The notes under the pieces: generated by a model
The model's database searches: none
The model's input: the letters and a program-made list of their open reading frames with translations, nothing else
Told to the model about the DNA's origin: nothing
Translations under genes and position numbers: made by a program
Assembly: GCF_034702125.1 (NCBI RefSeq)
Contig: NC_085871.1
Span: 38,478,159 to 38,542,158 of the forward strand
Source: Engraulis encrasicolus
Lineage: Eukaryota > Chordata > Actinopteri > Clupeiformes > Engraulidae
Length of the DNA stretch: 64,000 nucleotides
Direction of reading: 5' to 3'
Shown here: positions 11,774 to 23,455 of the stretch, piece after piece
Layout of the letters: each line of letters starts with the position of its first letter
How positions within the stretch are numbered: the stretch's first letter is position 1

Positions 11774-13782
11774 CAGTGGCGTAACTATCGGTAAGCAGGG
11801 ACTGCAGTTGCTTACGGGCCCACGAGTTCTCAGGGGCCCCTTTGCGGACGCCTAGTGGGCCCCCAGTGGGCCCCCATTGGTACTGGGGACTAGAATGTCT
11901 CTGCACACGCAGAAAATTCCCCTGTAACTCTTCTAATTAACAGATGTTGACCGGACCGTATTTATATCACAACAGATGCCACCGTCCAACATGATGGTGT
12001 GCCGTTTAAACACGACACCAATGGCAAAGCCATGCTACTATTAATACTGTGCTAATAACTGTGTTTAGTTCATTAGACGGTTCTTTAAAAATACAGTCAT
12101 ATAATATGTTTCAAACTGCAATAAATATCTTAACAATACGGTGTATTTGAGTCTTTTATTTTTTTACATTACGACTTGGAATTATGGGTTATGGGTTATG
12201 ATGAACTGATTGAACATGTTACGTAGCCTACGTAACGTGCGTGCATACAGGAAGAACTTTGGTGCAACGTGCAAGACGTCACATCACGTTAGACATAGAA
12301 GAAATCTGATCATATTATCTAAACTTTAACAATGTGTTGGCGACGATGGATAACAAAAAGAAGCACCGGAGCGGATTTCAAAAAAGAAAATGGAAAGAGG
12401 AGCTGCTGGAAGAACTGAAAAAACTTCCGAAAATAAACTCCTTTCAAAGAGCCGCAGAGGGAAAGGTGGACGTTGTTCCTGCTAGCTACAGTGAAGATTG
12501 CGACCAAGAAGAGAACTATGGACAGAGGGGGGCTGTGAAAGTATCTAGCCCCCTTGTTGTGCTAGAAGCAGGGGGTCTGACTCTGACAGTGACAGCTCGT
12601 TTACAGAAGATGACAACCTGGCCGGCTCAACACCGACGAGGGAGCACCCAACTGATATGGGACATTTCCCCGACAGCCTTGATGCAGACGTGAAAAGGGG
12701 AAAGGACAAGCAAAACAATGTTAGCACGCCACATATCCAGCTTGCTAGCCGCGGTGCGTGTGTTGAACTGTGGATTTAAGTCAAGTGGAATAATTGCGAG
12801 AAGCCCTGAGATCAAGACAGCGTTTTATGGTAAGGTAGGGACATTTGGTTATTAATTTTGCCGGCCGTGGCATAATGAGTTGGGTTTATTTTGCCTGGTG
12901 CGATTGTTGTCACAAGCCTGAAGTTGTCACAAGCCCGTTTTGAAGTGTGTTTGGCTAAATGTTATTGCGCTATGTAGACGGACTCGGATGTTGTAACATT
13001 CCTTTTTCAAATTTCGTGCGCTTTAAATCTGTACCTGTGCTCGTCATGTTCTGCTTTTACATGTCTTCATGAAGACTTTGGAAAATCTCCATATATGGCA
13101 TTTCAATGCAGATATGCCAAAACGACAGAGGAGTAGGCTACTGCACATTCGTTGAAGGAAGGGGTGGTGCTTGAAAAGGTATCGGTTAGTTATGCATTTG
13201 CGTGAATGTTTCACATACATTTCAGACACAAGCTTGCAGCTAGTGTCAATGTATTTGAATGATTAGTACTGTGCCTAGCAATGACTGCATATCTATCTGA
13301 AAGACTAACAATTAGTCTCTTGAGTTTCATTTTGGCAACATAGGAGGACTATAGTTTTAGTGGGTTCCTGGATTGGTCTGTCGCGCGTCTGTGTGGTCAC
13401 TTTGCAGGTGTAAAGTGAACGTTTTAAATGCACTCAAATACACTGAGGTTTGGCTCGTCTGATTTTTTTCTGGGTTTTATGATTTCTGCCGTCACCTAAT
13501 CTTAGGTGTTTTCTTGGATGAGTAGCGGTATACCAAATGGATTTTCATGGACACGCATGGTGTGCCGTCAGCATGTTTTTGTTTATGTGGTGATGCGCTG
13601 TCATCAAATTTCCGTTCAAGGTGCGCTGTCACCATTTTTCTGTGTGTGATGTGTGATCAATACTACTAAGAAGTGCATAATTTTATGTTCCTTTATGTGA
13701 CCTTTATCACGTGTTGTACTTTATATGGGGCCCACACAGATAATGTTGCTTACGGGCCTATTGCTGTGTCGTTACGCCACTG
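11774..13782 (+). mobile_element. hAT transposon, internally deleted
   Basis: A 2,009-bp element with ends CAGTGGCGTAACTATCG and TGTCGTTACGCCACTG and a perfect 8-bp target duplication CAGCCAAT (11766-11773 and 13783-13790). The subterminal regions both contain GCTTACGGGCC in inverted orientation. It holds the start of a transposase-like frame at 12346 but no catalytic core, so it is a deletion derivative. Confidence 0.9.
12346..12693 (+). pseudogene. hAT transposase N-terminal remnant
   Basis: Starts MDNKKKHRSGFQKRKWKEE and continues ELKKLPKINSF. The KKHxSGxQKRKxKEE...LKKLPK pattern is characteristic of the N terminus of hAT transposases of the ZMYM1-like/TTF-type zinc-finger group. Downstream of about codon 45 the frame loses resemblance, and the BED/TTF finger, RNase-H-like core and dimerisation region are not found before the right TIR. 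It is unlikely to give an active transposase. Confidence 0.65.
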
Positions 13783-13822
13783 CAGCCAATCACATGGTGG
13801 CAACTCAATGCATTTGTGCATT

Positions 13823-14044
13823 TTAACCAGAGGAGAGGAGAGACCTTCATCCTGTTCTTTTACTTTCATAGATTAGTCCATGCTGATATCCAGATTCAGA
13901 AAACATATAACTAGAAATGCACTCAGAGAGTGGAGGGACGCTGTTTGATAGAACATTTGACTGTTTTTTTTCCAAGTATTTCTGCCTTGTCTTTGTTGAG
14001 TTAGAAATGTCAAAATTCGCCTTATCCCGCAATGGTGAAGAATC
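13823..14044. other. no recognised feature
   Basis: Short spacer between a Tc1-like remnant and the palindrome cluster. No gene seen. Confidence 0.3.
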
Positions 14045-14700
14045 TTAAAAAACAGCCTGATGTCCAAAAATTCTGTGCTCCTGGACACGGATGATAAGTA
14101 CATGAAATCCGTGTCCAGGAGCACGGATTTTGTCAAAATTCCATGCTCCTGGACACAGAATTGTTTTCCGTGATGAGCACAAGGAAGGGCTATTACCACA
14201 GCACTGTGTAACTCTATCATTAGAAAATACATACCAAATGCTAATCCTAAACAAAATAATGCTATAGCAATTTCAGTTGTGCCCTGACCAAAACATTCCC
14301 TAACCTTAACCTGTCATTAAAGACATATTTTTGAGAAATACCTTTTCCAGTTGGTTGCTAGGCTATCAAATTCATATAGGCTAATGAATGAAAGAAAACT
14401 AGCTGTGCCCAGACCAAAACAATCCCTAACCCTAACCTGTCAGTGGGAAATGTTTTTTTTTTTGAGAAAAAAGTATTTGAAATTAGAAAAATCCTGAGAA
14501 AACACAAGACTGTGGAAACATAGAGCTGTGGGAGTAGCCTATAGAGAGAGCACTTCTCTGTGTCCATCACTGAAAACAATTCCGTGTCCAGGAACACAGA
14601 AAACAATTCCGTGTCCAGGAGCACGGAATTTTGTCAAAATCCGTGCTCCTGGACACGGATTTTGTGCCCTTAGCATCCGTGTCCAGGAGCACGGAATGTT
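14045..14700. repeat. cluster of TCCGTGTCCAGGAGCACGGA palindromes
   Basis: The 20-mer TCCGTGTCCAGGAGCACGGA, itself a hairpin (TCCGTG/CACGGA), recurs with variants in both orientations at about 14070-14165 and 14570-14700, linked by ATTTTGTCAAAAT. Between the clusters, two related copies of GACCAAAACAATCCCTAACC lie at about 14288 and 14412. Confidence 0.75.
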
Positions 14701-14895
14701 TGGAGATCATGTTGCAAAAAAAATTATTCCTGGATCCGGATCACCACCAAAATTTAAAACAACTCCACAAAATTTCATCAAAATCGATGCATAACTTTTT
14801 GAGTTATCTTGCTGACAGACAGACAAACCAACAGACGGACAGACAAACAAACCAATGCGACTGCAAACATACCACCTTGGCAGAAGTACCAAACA
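14700..14895 (+). repeat. dispersed repeat (CTGACAGACAGACAAAC type)
   Basis: Contains AAAATTTCATCAAAATC, TTTTTGAGTTATCTTGCTG, ACAGACAGACAAAC and a CCTTGGCAGAAGTA end. A second copy is at 39205-39400. Probably the 3' part of a short retroelement or MITE common in fishes; the family is not named. Confidence 0.65.
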
Positions 14896-14936
14896 GATCC
14901 GATAAGAGCAACACCTCCAACATGCTGATGACGTGG

Positions 14937-15260
14937 GCAGTCATGGGTGAGCGGTTAGGGCGTCAGACTTGCATCCCAGAGGTTGCCGGTTCGACTCCCG
15001 ACCCGCCAGGTTGGTGGGGGGAGTAATCAACCAGTGCTCTCCCCCATCCTCCTCCATGACTGAGGTACCCTGAGCATGGTACCGTCCCACCGCACTGCTC
15101 CCCATGGGGCGCCACTGAGGGCTGCCCCCTTGCACGGGTGAGGCATAAATGCAATTTCGTTGTGTGCAGTGTGCAGTGTTCACTTGTGTGCTGTGGAGTG
15201 CTGTGTCACAATGACAATGGGAGTTGGGAGTTTCCCAATGGGCTTTCACTTTTCACTTTC
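14937..15260 (+). mobile_element. tRNA-derived SINE, complete copy
   Basis: A 324-bp element with a pol III promoter-like head (A-box region GTGAGCGGTTAGGGCG, B-box GGTTCGACTCC), a family body and a 3' end of CACTTTTCACTTTC. A 9-bp target duplication ATGACGTGG flanks it (14928-14936 and 15261-15269). A second copy is at 18572-18884, about 95% alike by eye. Confidence 0.9.
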
Positions 15261-15426
15261 ATGACGTGGTATCTTGTTATATGAATATTTAGGCTGCTGT
15301 GTGCATGTGTGTGTTTGTTTGTCTTCTTGGCAAGCTGAGTCGTGTTCACCATGTGAAGTAAAGAGATCACATGCCTTTCTGCATCGCTTCACTTTCACTA
15401 TCTGCGTTTGTTTTGGTTACTTTGAG

Positions 15427-16040
15427 TTTATCACCCAGTGAGCAGACGGAACATCTTCTGATTGGCTGAGCAGGTGTCCTTTATTCCCCGGTAGCAGGAC
15501 ACCTATGATGTCATGCATGCGTGCGGGCGTCCAAGTTGCTTCTTTTCTAACTTTCTGACGAAGTGCCGTTACTGGTTCTATCCGCGTCGTTAGTTCTATC
15601 GCATCTGGTTGTCTAGTCAAGACCCCGTTACTAATTCTATCGCATCTGGTTGTCAAGTCAAAAACCCGGTCGTCAATTCTATCGCATTTGGTTGTCAAGT
15701 CTGTCACCCCAACATTCTGCGCGCGTCCTTACATGCCTCCGATAGAGGCGCGTCTCACTAGATTAGGAAGTGGTGCCCATAGCAACGTACCAAGCGCAGT
15801 GGTGAATCTACTTTCTCACGAAGCCTTAGATCAACTTCAACATCAACATCAACTCAACACGGTCTTGACTAGACAACCAGATGCGATAGAACTAGTAACG
15901 GCACTTCGTCAGAAAGTTAGAAAAGAAGCAACTTGGACGCCCGCACGCCCGCATGACATCATAGGTGTCCTGCTACCGGGGAATAAAGGACACCTGCTCA
16001 GCCAATCAGAAGACGTTCCGTCTGCTCACTGGGTGATAAA
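15427..16040. mobile_element. foldback element with about 180-bp arms
   Basis: The outer ends TTTATCACCCAGTGAGCAG and CTGCTCACTGGGTGATAAA are inverted. Arms run about 15427-15623 and 15861-16040 and share GTGTCCTTTATTCCCCGG and CTAACTTTCTGACGAAGTGC. The left arm carries three tandem units of about 42 bp built on TTCTATCGCATCTGGTTGTC where the right arm has one. The centre has no domain that I recognise. Confidence 0.8.
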
Positions 16041-16602
16041 TGGTGATACCATGCCATACCATACCATACAGAAAACTTTCAATACGTTTTTTTCTCATAT
16101 TAATCTGAGTAATCAGCTGGTTGAGTTTCATGGTGACATCCTGAAATAAAAAAGGTCACCTTATTCACCTGTAGTGGCTTGCATCAATCACCAGCAGTTG
16201 CTGGCCCTATGCCTGCCATGCTATTCAACAGTTTATTTACCTGTTTTGTTTTTATTCTACACTGTCACAACTAATTTGTTAACTATTCCTCATGTTTTCC
16301 AGCAAATGTTGACAGTAATAATGCATAGAATTGTCCTTTGAATCTTGACAGGCCGTTTTCTCAAATGAGCGTTTTCCCACAAGCCAAACGGCAACACACT
16401 GCTGTCTCACCTACACAGGTCAAAATTACCAGTAGCCTTATATTCATTAACTGTTTTGTCCAGCCCAGTCTGGGCCAGTTTTGCTTCAATAATTTGGGCC
16501 GTTTAAATGGTTTCTTTCAGATGATTCCAAATAAATTCATTTAATGTTTGTCAAATTATATTACGTTAGATCATTTTAAGATTCATTGAAATATTATCCA
16601 TT
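16041..16602. other. no recognised feature
   Basis: AT-rich spacer between the foldback element and the nested TA-flanked elements. No gene seen. Confidence 0.35.
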
Positions 16603-17944
16603 TACAGTTTTTTTCAATTGCTAACAAGCTTTTGTCCAATCCTTGGCGACATTTGCGAAACTCCTCATACATTTAACACACCAAGGGTTTTCCATGGTCA
16701 TACAGTTGAGACATTACATGCCTTTTTCACACAATTAGCAGTCAATGAATGCATTTCTAAAATGCTAACATTTCCTTTACACACAGGATAACCAAAGCAA
16801 CAAAACTATGTATCTTTTATGGCTTATTTTCAAATGCTTACACACAGTGTGCCAAAAATGGAAACACAACATCCAAAACCTTATTTCAGTAAAAAGGCCT
16901 TTACATGACATCAGGAGGAGTACAGTAAACATATTTATTGATAAAAGTAGAAAATACCCTCCAATTTCAGTTGCTCAGTTCTGGTGACAGTTTTTGACAA
17001 CAGTTTTTCCAGTAAAAAGTGGAAATGTAAGTGTCTCATATCACAGACTGAAAATGCTTTTGTAACAGTTGGAAGGCTCTGTCTGTTTATGTGAAAAAAT
17101 GTCTATAAGCGCAACAAAATCTTCATGTAGTTCACATTCATGTAAAATTAATGTATCACGTTTAGAGATTGGACATATCACTATGTCAAAACATCTGCAG
17201 AAATTGGTATAAATTACGGTAAATAAATAAACGTTTGAACTCAATGCTGTCCAGGAAATCCTGATTTGGAAATACATGAAAAGTTACTACAGTTTTTTTC
17301 AATTGCTAACAAGCGTTTGTCCAATCCTCAGTGACATTTGCAAAACTTTTAACACAGTTAACACACCAAGGGCTTTCCATGGCCATGCAGTTGACACATT
17401 ACATGCCTTTTTCACACAATTAGCAGTCAATGAAGGCATTTCTAAAACGCTAACATTTCCTTTACACACAGGATAACCACAGCAATAAAACAATGTACGT
17501 ATCTTTTATGGCTTATTTTCAAATGCTTTCACACAGTGTGTCAAAACTGGAAATACAACATCCAAATCCTTATTTCAGTAAAAATGCCTTTGCATGACAT
17601 TAGCAAGAGTACAGTAAACAGATTATTGATAAAAGTCGAAGAAACCCCTCCCATTTTAGTTGTTTGGTTCTGTTTTTACAGTAAAAAGTTGTCTCACAAT
17701 CACAGAATTTTGGGAAGCACCCCCATTCCTTTTGTGAATTTCAAAATTTGCATCTGTAAGCAGAGTGTCTTCAATTTGATCTAAGATCTGTGGTACCTAC
17801 ATATACTGAGTGGCCATGAATACCATTGACATCATTGTCAGTGTAAGGTTTACTGTAATGTTTTATGTATGTTGTGTGACATTCTAATTCTGTGTGGACT
17901 TTTAGGCTTTACTGTATCCTCCCAAGATATTTGGCGCCCTAGGC

Positions 17945-18320
17945 CAGTGTTTCTCAACAGGGGTGCCGGGGCACCCTGGGGTGCCGCGGGCTCTCCTCAG
18001 GGGTGCCGCGGAAACGTGGCTGATTAATAAATTATGTAATATAATACATATTTGTCTAAATTGGTAAGTTAATGCTAGTCAGTGGACTTCAGTGACTTCA
18101 GTCAGTGGTCATCTTTCATCTGCCATTTACACATAATAAAGGTCACCCCAGTCAGCTGCAACTTCGAATGTAGGTCGTGTGATGTCTCTAAATGGGTTAC
18201 TTTTCTAAGCTTTTGTGGTATCGGATACGATGCCATGTTACGGCTTGTTGGTTTGGGGTGCCTTGAAATTTTTCATGAATTGAAAGGGTGCCTCGCCTAA
18301 AAAAAGGTTGAGAAACACTG
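17945..18320. mobile_element. hAT MITE (family A)
   Basis: A 376-bp element with TIRs CAGTGTTTCTCAAC and GTTGAGAAACACTG, and a perfect target duplication CCCTAGGC (17937-17944 and 18321-18328). Subterminal GGGGTGCCG repeats at one end. A second member, inverted, is at 43556-43926. Confidence 0.95.
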
Positions 18321-18384
18321 CCCTAGGCAATCGTCTTGTTTGTGCTTTTATATGTATTTGTTTCATGATATTTTGCAAAATTTT

Positions 18385-18571
18385 TACACTTTTTACATAT
18401 TACATTTTCACATTCTTTATCTTTACTTTTTTCCCCTCCCTGACTATTCCTGTGTTATTTGTGTCTTGAAATGTCCATGTGGGCATTTGTTTATTTGTGT
18501 ATTTATGTGAGCTACTATACTGGATACCTGATGTTCCCCCTTGGGATTAATAAAGTTACTCTACTCTAGTA
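18385..18571 (+). mobile_element. LINE 3' end with TCTAC tail
   Basis: Ends CTTGGGATTAATAAAGTTAC followed by CTCTAC repeats, the L2/CR1-type 3' end. The outer element copy lacks this block, so it is an insertion. A SINE then inserted in the tail, duplicating TCTACTCTAGTA. Confidence 0.65.
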
Positions 18572-18884
18572 GTCATGGGTGAGCGGTTAGGGCGTCAGAC
18601 TTGCATCCCAGAGGTTGCCGGTTCGACTCCCGACCCGCCAGGTTGGTGGGGGGAGTAATCAACCAGTGCTCTCCCCCATCCTCCTCCATAACTGAGGTAC
18701 CCTGAGCATGGTACCGTCCCACCGCACTGCTCCCCATGGGGCGCCACTGAGGGCTGCCCCCTTGCACGGGTGAGGCATAAAATGCAATTTCGTTGTGTGC
18801 AGTGTTCACTTGTGTGCTGTGGAGTGCTGTGTCACAATGACAATGGGAGTTGGAGTTTCCCAATGGGCTTTCACTTTCACTTTC
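18572..18884 (+). mobile_element. tRNA-derived SINE, second copy
   Basis: The same family as 14937-15260, with the GGTTCGACTCC B-box and a CACTTTCACTTTC end. Flanked by an 11/12 match duplication (TCTACTCTAGTA at 18560-18571 and TCTACTCTACTA at 18885-18896). Confidence 0.9.
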
Positions 18885-20287
18885 TCTACTCTACTACTAA
18901 AACGTTGTATGTTTTATCATATTATAAAAAGTATTTCTACTTTACCACCTGTAGTCAACAATAAAAAATGCTTCGTACCGGAATCATCTTGAATGTCAAC
19001 AACACATGAGGTTCGAGTCCTGTTGCCTTTGGAAATTTTGTGAAAACAGTGAATTGCATGATTTGAATCCATGCAATAGGCTACATGTAAAATTGAAATG
19101 TAAAAGTCTATGCAGCTTCTGTAATGTTGGCAATAGCCAGTGTTTTGAAGTCTTGTGTAATTTGATTGACTCAATGTTCCTTGTGAAATGAAAACAAGTG
19201 TTATTGTTTGACAGACGTATTTCATTTTGAGCCATGTTTCTAGTGTTTTGGTAAAGTGAGTGTGTACAGAAAACGATGTGATCTATTTCGAAATGAGTAC
19301 TTTGTGTATATTTAACAGTGTGTGCTTTTGAGAAGAAAATTAACTGTTTAGCCAATTGTGTTTGGTAGGTGGTAGTCTGTGTTAAGAGTTTAGAAAAAGT
19401 ATCCATAGTATGGGTAAGTGCTTGTTAGCAATTGAAAAAAACTGTATACAGATTCAGTCATTTCAGGGCCGGTTCTAGTCCATTTGCCTATTGCAAGCAC
19501 CCCCTTTAGTTTTGTGGATTTACAAATTGCCATCTGTAAACATAGTGTCTTCAATCTGATCGAGTACCAATCTACTGTAGAACCTACATTTAGGTACTGA
19601 GTGGCTATGAACGCCATAGATAGCATTTTGCGTGACATTCTAAATTCTTAGGGACTTTCGGGCTTGATCCTCCTAAGACATTTGGCGCCCTAGGCAATCG
19701 CCTTGTTTGTGTTTTTATGTGTATATGTTTCATGATATTTTGTTCACTGTAAGTAATTTTACAAAACTTTTTTATATCATACTATAATCTACTGCACCTC
19801 ATGTAGTCAACACTAAAGAAAATGCGTCCTACTGGAATAATCTTTAATGTCAACACATTAGGTCACAGTCATGTTGCCTAAAAGGGAAATTTACAGGAGT
19901 GCAAACAGTGAATTGCATTTTTTGAATGCATGTAAAACTGAAACACAAGTCTATGCAGCTTCTGTAATGTTTACAATAGCCAGTGTTTTGAAATCTTGTG
20001 TGCTTTGATTGACTCCATGTACCTTGTGAAATGAAAAGAGGTGTTATTATTTGACAGACGTATTTCATTTTGAGCCATATTTAGTGTTTTGGTAAAGTTA
20101 GTGTGAACAGAAAAAGGTGTGTTCTATGTTGAGATGCCTACTTAGTGTATATTTAACAGTATGTGCTTTTGAGAAGAAAATTAACCATTTGGCCAATTGT
20201 GTTTGGTAGGTGGTAGTCTGTGTTAAGAGTTTAGAAAAAGTATCCAAAGTATGGGTAAGCGCTTGTTAGCAATTGAAAAAAACTGTA

Positions 20288-20634
20288 ATAACAATGATAA
20301 GTAGCCCTACTGGAGGTAGAACAAAACCCAATAATGTTTTCCCTCATCTCTAAGGTGTCCCATACATGAAATTGAAATTGGCCAAAATGATTTTAATGCT
20401 AAGCCTAAAAAAAATCACACATTTTCATACGCACATCCAAACAAAAAAAACACCAAAAATGTGACATCTCCATATGGGAGTAAAGATGTAAAAAGTCATG
20501 CAGAAAATTAACAGAAGCTCTGAGAGCTTTGAAGTTGTTTATACTTGTGTACAGGGGCCAACTGCATCCAATTGATCTGGTTAGATTTGGATATCTTGAT
20601 GTATTCATGAAAACACAGTAGACAGCACAGTTTA
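20288..20634. other. no recognised feature
   Basis: AT-rich, no open frame with splice context and no terminal repeats noticed. Confidence 0.35.
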
Positions 20635-20700
20635 AATGAGCAGCACAGTTGCAATACCTAATCTGACCACCATCCTACACTGCACCTCGATGCCACTGCC
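20635..20700 (+). repeat. short dispersed repeat (GAGCAGCACAGTTGCA type)
   Basis: AATGAGCAGCACAGTTGCA and CTGACCACCATCCTACAC recur as AATGAGCAGCATAGTTGCA at 32778 and inverted at 43985-44060. A decayed dispersed repeat of unknown class. Confidence 0.5.
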
Positions 20701-21814
20701 ACTGGATGTCACTTGCGCTCTTGAAACAGAGGCTCTACAAATGGTTGGTTCAAGCCATTGCTCTAGCACAAGTATGAGTCTAACTCAGATTAGGGCACAC
20801 TCTACTAGAGCGGTCTCTACATCCTTTGATATTTTAATAAACACACAAGTTATTCCCAAAATGCTCATAGAGTAAGTGCAATACAACATCTTTTGAGTTT
20901 ACGACAGAAAAGTAAGGTCAATTGTATAACTTAAATGACATTTGTGTGCATTTTTCAGAAATTATGCCGGTGCAAAAGTGAGTACACCCCTATGTTAAAT
21001 TCCTACAGAGTGTCTGAGAAGGGGCCATGTTGGCTCGAAACGTCTCCGAATTGAAAGGGATTAAAAGGGAGGTCATCGGTGTGCATTTCATCTTTGCCTT
21101 AGATTAAAACACTTTACATTTTCAATCTGCACCTGGCTAAACTAGATGTGTGAGATTGGAATTAAATCCTATAGAGTTTGATGATCTGCTTCAGTAGTCA
21201 CAGTACATGTTGACAAGCATGTTTCTTTTGGTGAAATTCAGCTTCAACCACCTGCTCAGTTCAGGGCGCACTCGATGCGCACGTTTTTTACATCCCGGGC
21301 CCTCTGTAGAGCTGCCATTTCTCTGAGGTGTGTAGGGTGGCTGGCTGGGCCAGCCCCTGCACCTTTGTCCGGTTCTACCGCCTTGATGTGACCGCTATGC
21401 CTCTGGGACACAGGGGTCTGGACATGTCCACCACACGCCTAGGGTGAAGGGAGCGCCGTCCATGCAGGGGACCTTAATTCGGAATTAAAAACGTCATGTA
21501 AACATGCCCACTGATTACTCATGGGCCTGTACTCATGGGTATGTTCACAGATGCCAATTTATAATTTCACAAAAAGGAAAAATTGACTCAAACCATATCT
21601 GTGTGTACGTGTGTTTGTGTGTGCGTGCGGGGAGGCAGATACTTCTGAACAACCACATCTTTAGTAGGCTAATAATTATGACAGTGTGGTCAAAGCCACA
21701 AAGGTTAACTGAACTTGGCTGGGGTCAGTCGAGCTTCATGGCACAGACAAGTCTTTGCTTTTGGGCTATTTATATGGGAAGCAAAACTGGGAAACACGCA
21801 TGCTGTGGATGTAG
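20701..21814. other. no gene recognised
   Basis: Mixed sequence. A GC-richer block at 21240-21490 contains several short open frames on both strands but none that I recognise. No splice-consistent exon chain was found. Confidence 0.4.
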
Positions 21815-22000
21815 GTAAGGCCGCTTACACATCAAGGCGGTGAAGCGTCGCGGGACAGAAATTATTTTTACCGGCGTTGGCGAAAATACATGGAAACATT
21901 CTGCCCTTCCACACCGCCGGTAGTCGGGCGTCAGCAGCGCGGAAGCCGGCTCCGCTCCGCATTTGGAAAATAGAACTCGAGCGACTTCAGGGCTGAAGAA
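21815..22000. mobile_element. TAA-type MITE, truncated (family B)
   Basis: Starts TAAGGCCGCTTACACATC and contains TACATGGAAACATTCTGCCC, GGCGTCAGCAGCGCGGAAGC and CATTTGGAAAATAGAACTCG, shared with the complete copy at 41966-42338 and with 22679 and 23985. The right end is lost. Confidence 0.6.
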
Positions 22001-22678
22001 GGCACTCATGCCGCTACGCGTGGGCCTTGTTTTTAATATGTCCATGTAGGACCTGTCATTTTAATAAAGACATTTTAATTTGGAGTGCCTTAGTCAGAGA
22101 ATTTATTCTCATTTTTTGAACATAAACGAGTCATCAGGTTAAAATGGGTTAATGCAGCACAGTGAGGTCGGCTCAGCAGTTTCTGAAACAGGAAAAGCCC
22201 CTGTGTGGTTTTGTCCCCTGTTAACCACACCTCACAGCACAGACAGACAGAGAAGCACTGAAAAGCTTATGAGAAGAACCAGCAAAAGACATTTGAGATA
22301 GCGGAGATGCATTTGATAGTAATTGGGTTTTACTACTAATTCATGTTATAAACTTAGGGACGGGGATTAAGAGACAAAAGGCCCCAGGCCTTCTCCTAGC
22401 CAGGCCGTGCCCTCCTAGTGACGCAACAGCTTCAGCGTTGCTACCAGTCAGGTCAAGAGTCAATGCAAGTACTTTCAGAGTTCCCGCAAATACGGGAACT
22501 CCTCCCACTTTGTTGGGAGGCAAACAATCATTAGCAAACCAAGGGAGGCCATTTGGTAAATGCTGTTTGGGAAATGTTAATTGTTATGCTCTTGGTCAGA
22601 CCAAGTCTCAAAGAGATTTGAAAGTCGATGATAATCAGGCTAGCCTTCTCCTAACTGTCCCCCTCTCCCCCTCCCTAA

Positions 22679-22945
22679 AGAGGCGTCAGCTGCGCGGAAG
22701 CCGGCTCCGCTCCGCGCTGCATTTGGAAAATAGAACTGGAGCATATTTTTCTCGCCGCCGACCGGCGGTGTCCCATTCAAATGAATGGCAAAGTAGCACA
22801 CTAGCTTTGGCTGTGGGGGGGATTTTGAACTTGACTGGCCGCACACCCCGACGCTGTCGGTGTGAAAGGCAGAGTGGAACACACCGGTCGAAACTAAGCA
22901 GAAAGACCTCAGTCTCGCTTCCGTTCCGCGACGCCTTGGTGTCTT
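22679..22945 (-). mobile_element. family-B MITE copy in tandem unit 1
   Basis: Runs from AGGCGTCAGCTGCGCGG to TTCCGCGACGCCTT, so the visible ends are AGGCGTC and GACGCCT. It contains AATGAATGGCAAAGTAGC and TTGGCTGTGGGGGGGATT, complementary to the copy at 41966-42338. Confidence 0.65.
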
Positions 22946-23283
22946 TGCAAACCCTCAATGCATATGTGACTTCCGTCTGACAGTTAGTGCTGAGCATTCT
23001 GCAAGATGTAGTATGTTCTTTGTGTACATGGAAACGTGTCTTCTGCATGTTTAACCCATTGATACCCAAAGCACCTGCAAAAAACGCCAGCTGAATGCCT
23101 AAGCCCTTGTTAGGAAAGTTGTCTTCAGCAGCCTATTAAAAACCTAAGTATATTAGCCTCTCTGATGCACATAAAAACATGAAATAAGTTGCTTTTAAAC
23201 CCTAAGACACCTCATCTTGCATTAGAACGTGTTCTTTCAGCTGTAACATACCCACATTTTTATTGAAAAAAGTTAAAATGTCA

Positions 23284-23455
23284 AGAGCCTGAATGCAGCG
23301 TATATGTGTCTGCAGGCACCAACGGTAAAACAACATGAAAGAGTCATCAGGCTAAAATGGGTTAATGCAAGAGCCTGAATGCAGCGTATATGTATCTGCA
23401 TTTCACCAACGGTAAAACAACATGAAAGAGTCATCAGGCTAAAATGGATTAATGC
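23284..23455 (+). repeat. 86-bp minisatellite, two units
   Basis: Two adjacent 86-bp units starting AGAGCCTGAATGCAGCGTAT (23284 and 23370). The same doublet recurs at 24586-24756 in the next large unit. Confidence 0.85.

Larger units (their letters stand above)
11704..13822. mobile_element. Tc1-like remnant, split by a hAT element
   Basis: Starts CACTCACCGGCCACTACATT after a TA and continues AGGAACACCTGTTACATC to TCAGCCAAT at 11773. The same family resumes at 13783 with CAGCCAATCACATGG and AACTCAATGCATTTG. This order matches the start of a widespread fish element whose end is CACTCACCGGCCAC. The remainder of the element is missing; it was interrupted by the hAT copy at 11774. Confidence 0.7.
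17290..19444. mobile_element. inner copy of the same TIR element
   Basis: The same ends and TA duplication (17288-17289, 19445-19446). Internal sequence runs parallel to the outer copy, for example TGTCTTCAATTTGATC against TGTCTTCAATCTGATC and TTTGGCGCCCTAGGC in both. Subtracting the hAT MITE, LINE tail and SINE inserted in it leaves about 1.4-1.5 kb, the same size as the outer copy. Confidence 0.85.
16605..20285. mobile_element. outer copy of a TA-flanked TIR element
   Basis: Ends CAGTTTTTTTCAATTGCTAA and TTAGCAATTGAAAAAAACTG with TA on both sides (16603-16604, 20286-20287). It is split by a second copy of the same family at 17290-19444; the outer parts are 16605-17287 and 19447-20285, together about 1.5 kb. 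Terminal regions share similarity over 200 bp or more. No transposase was seen. Confidence 0.85.

Noticed and set aside
14937..15010. tRNA gene
   Set aside because: The A- and B-box-like head belongs to a SINE with body, tail and target duplication; a second copy exists and the cloverleaf is not complete.
21240..21490. GC-richer block as a host exon or promoter
   Set aside because: No open frame with splice borders and no recognised domain on either strand.
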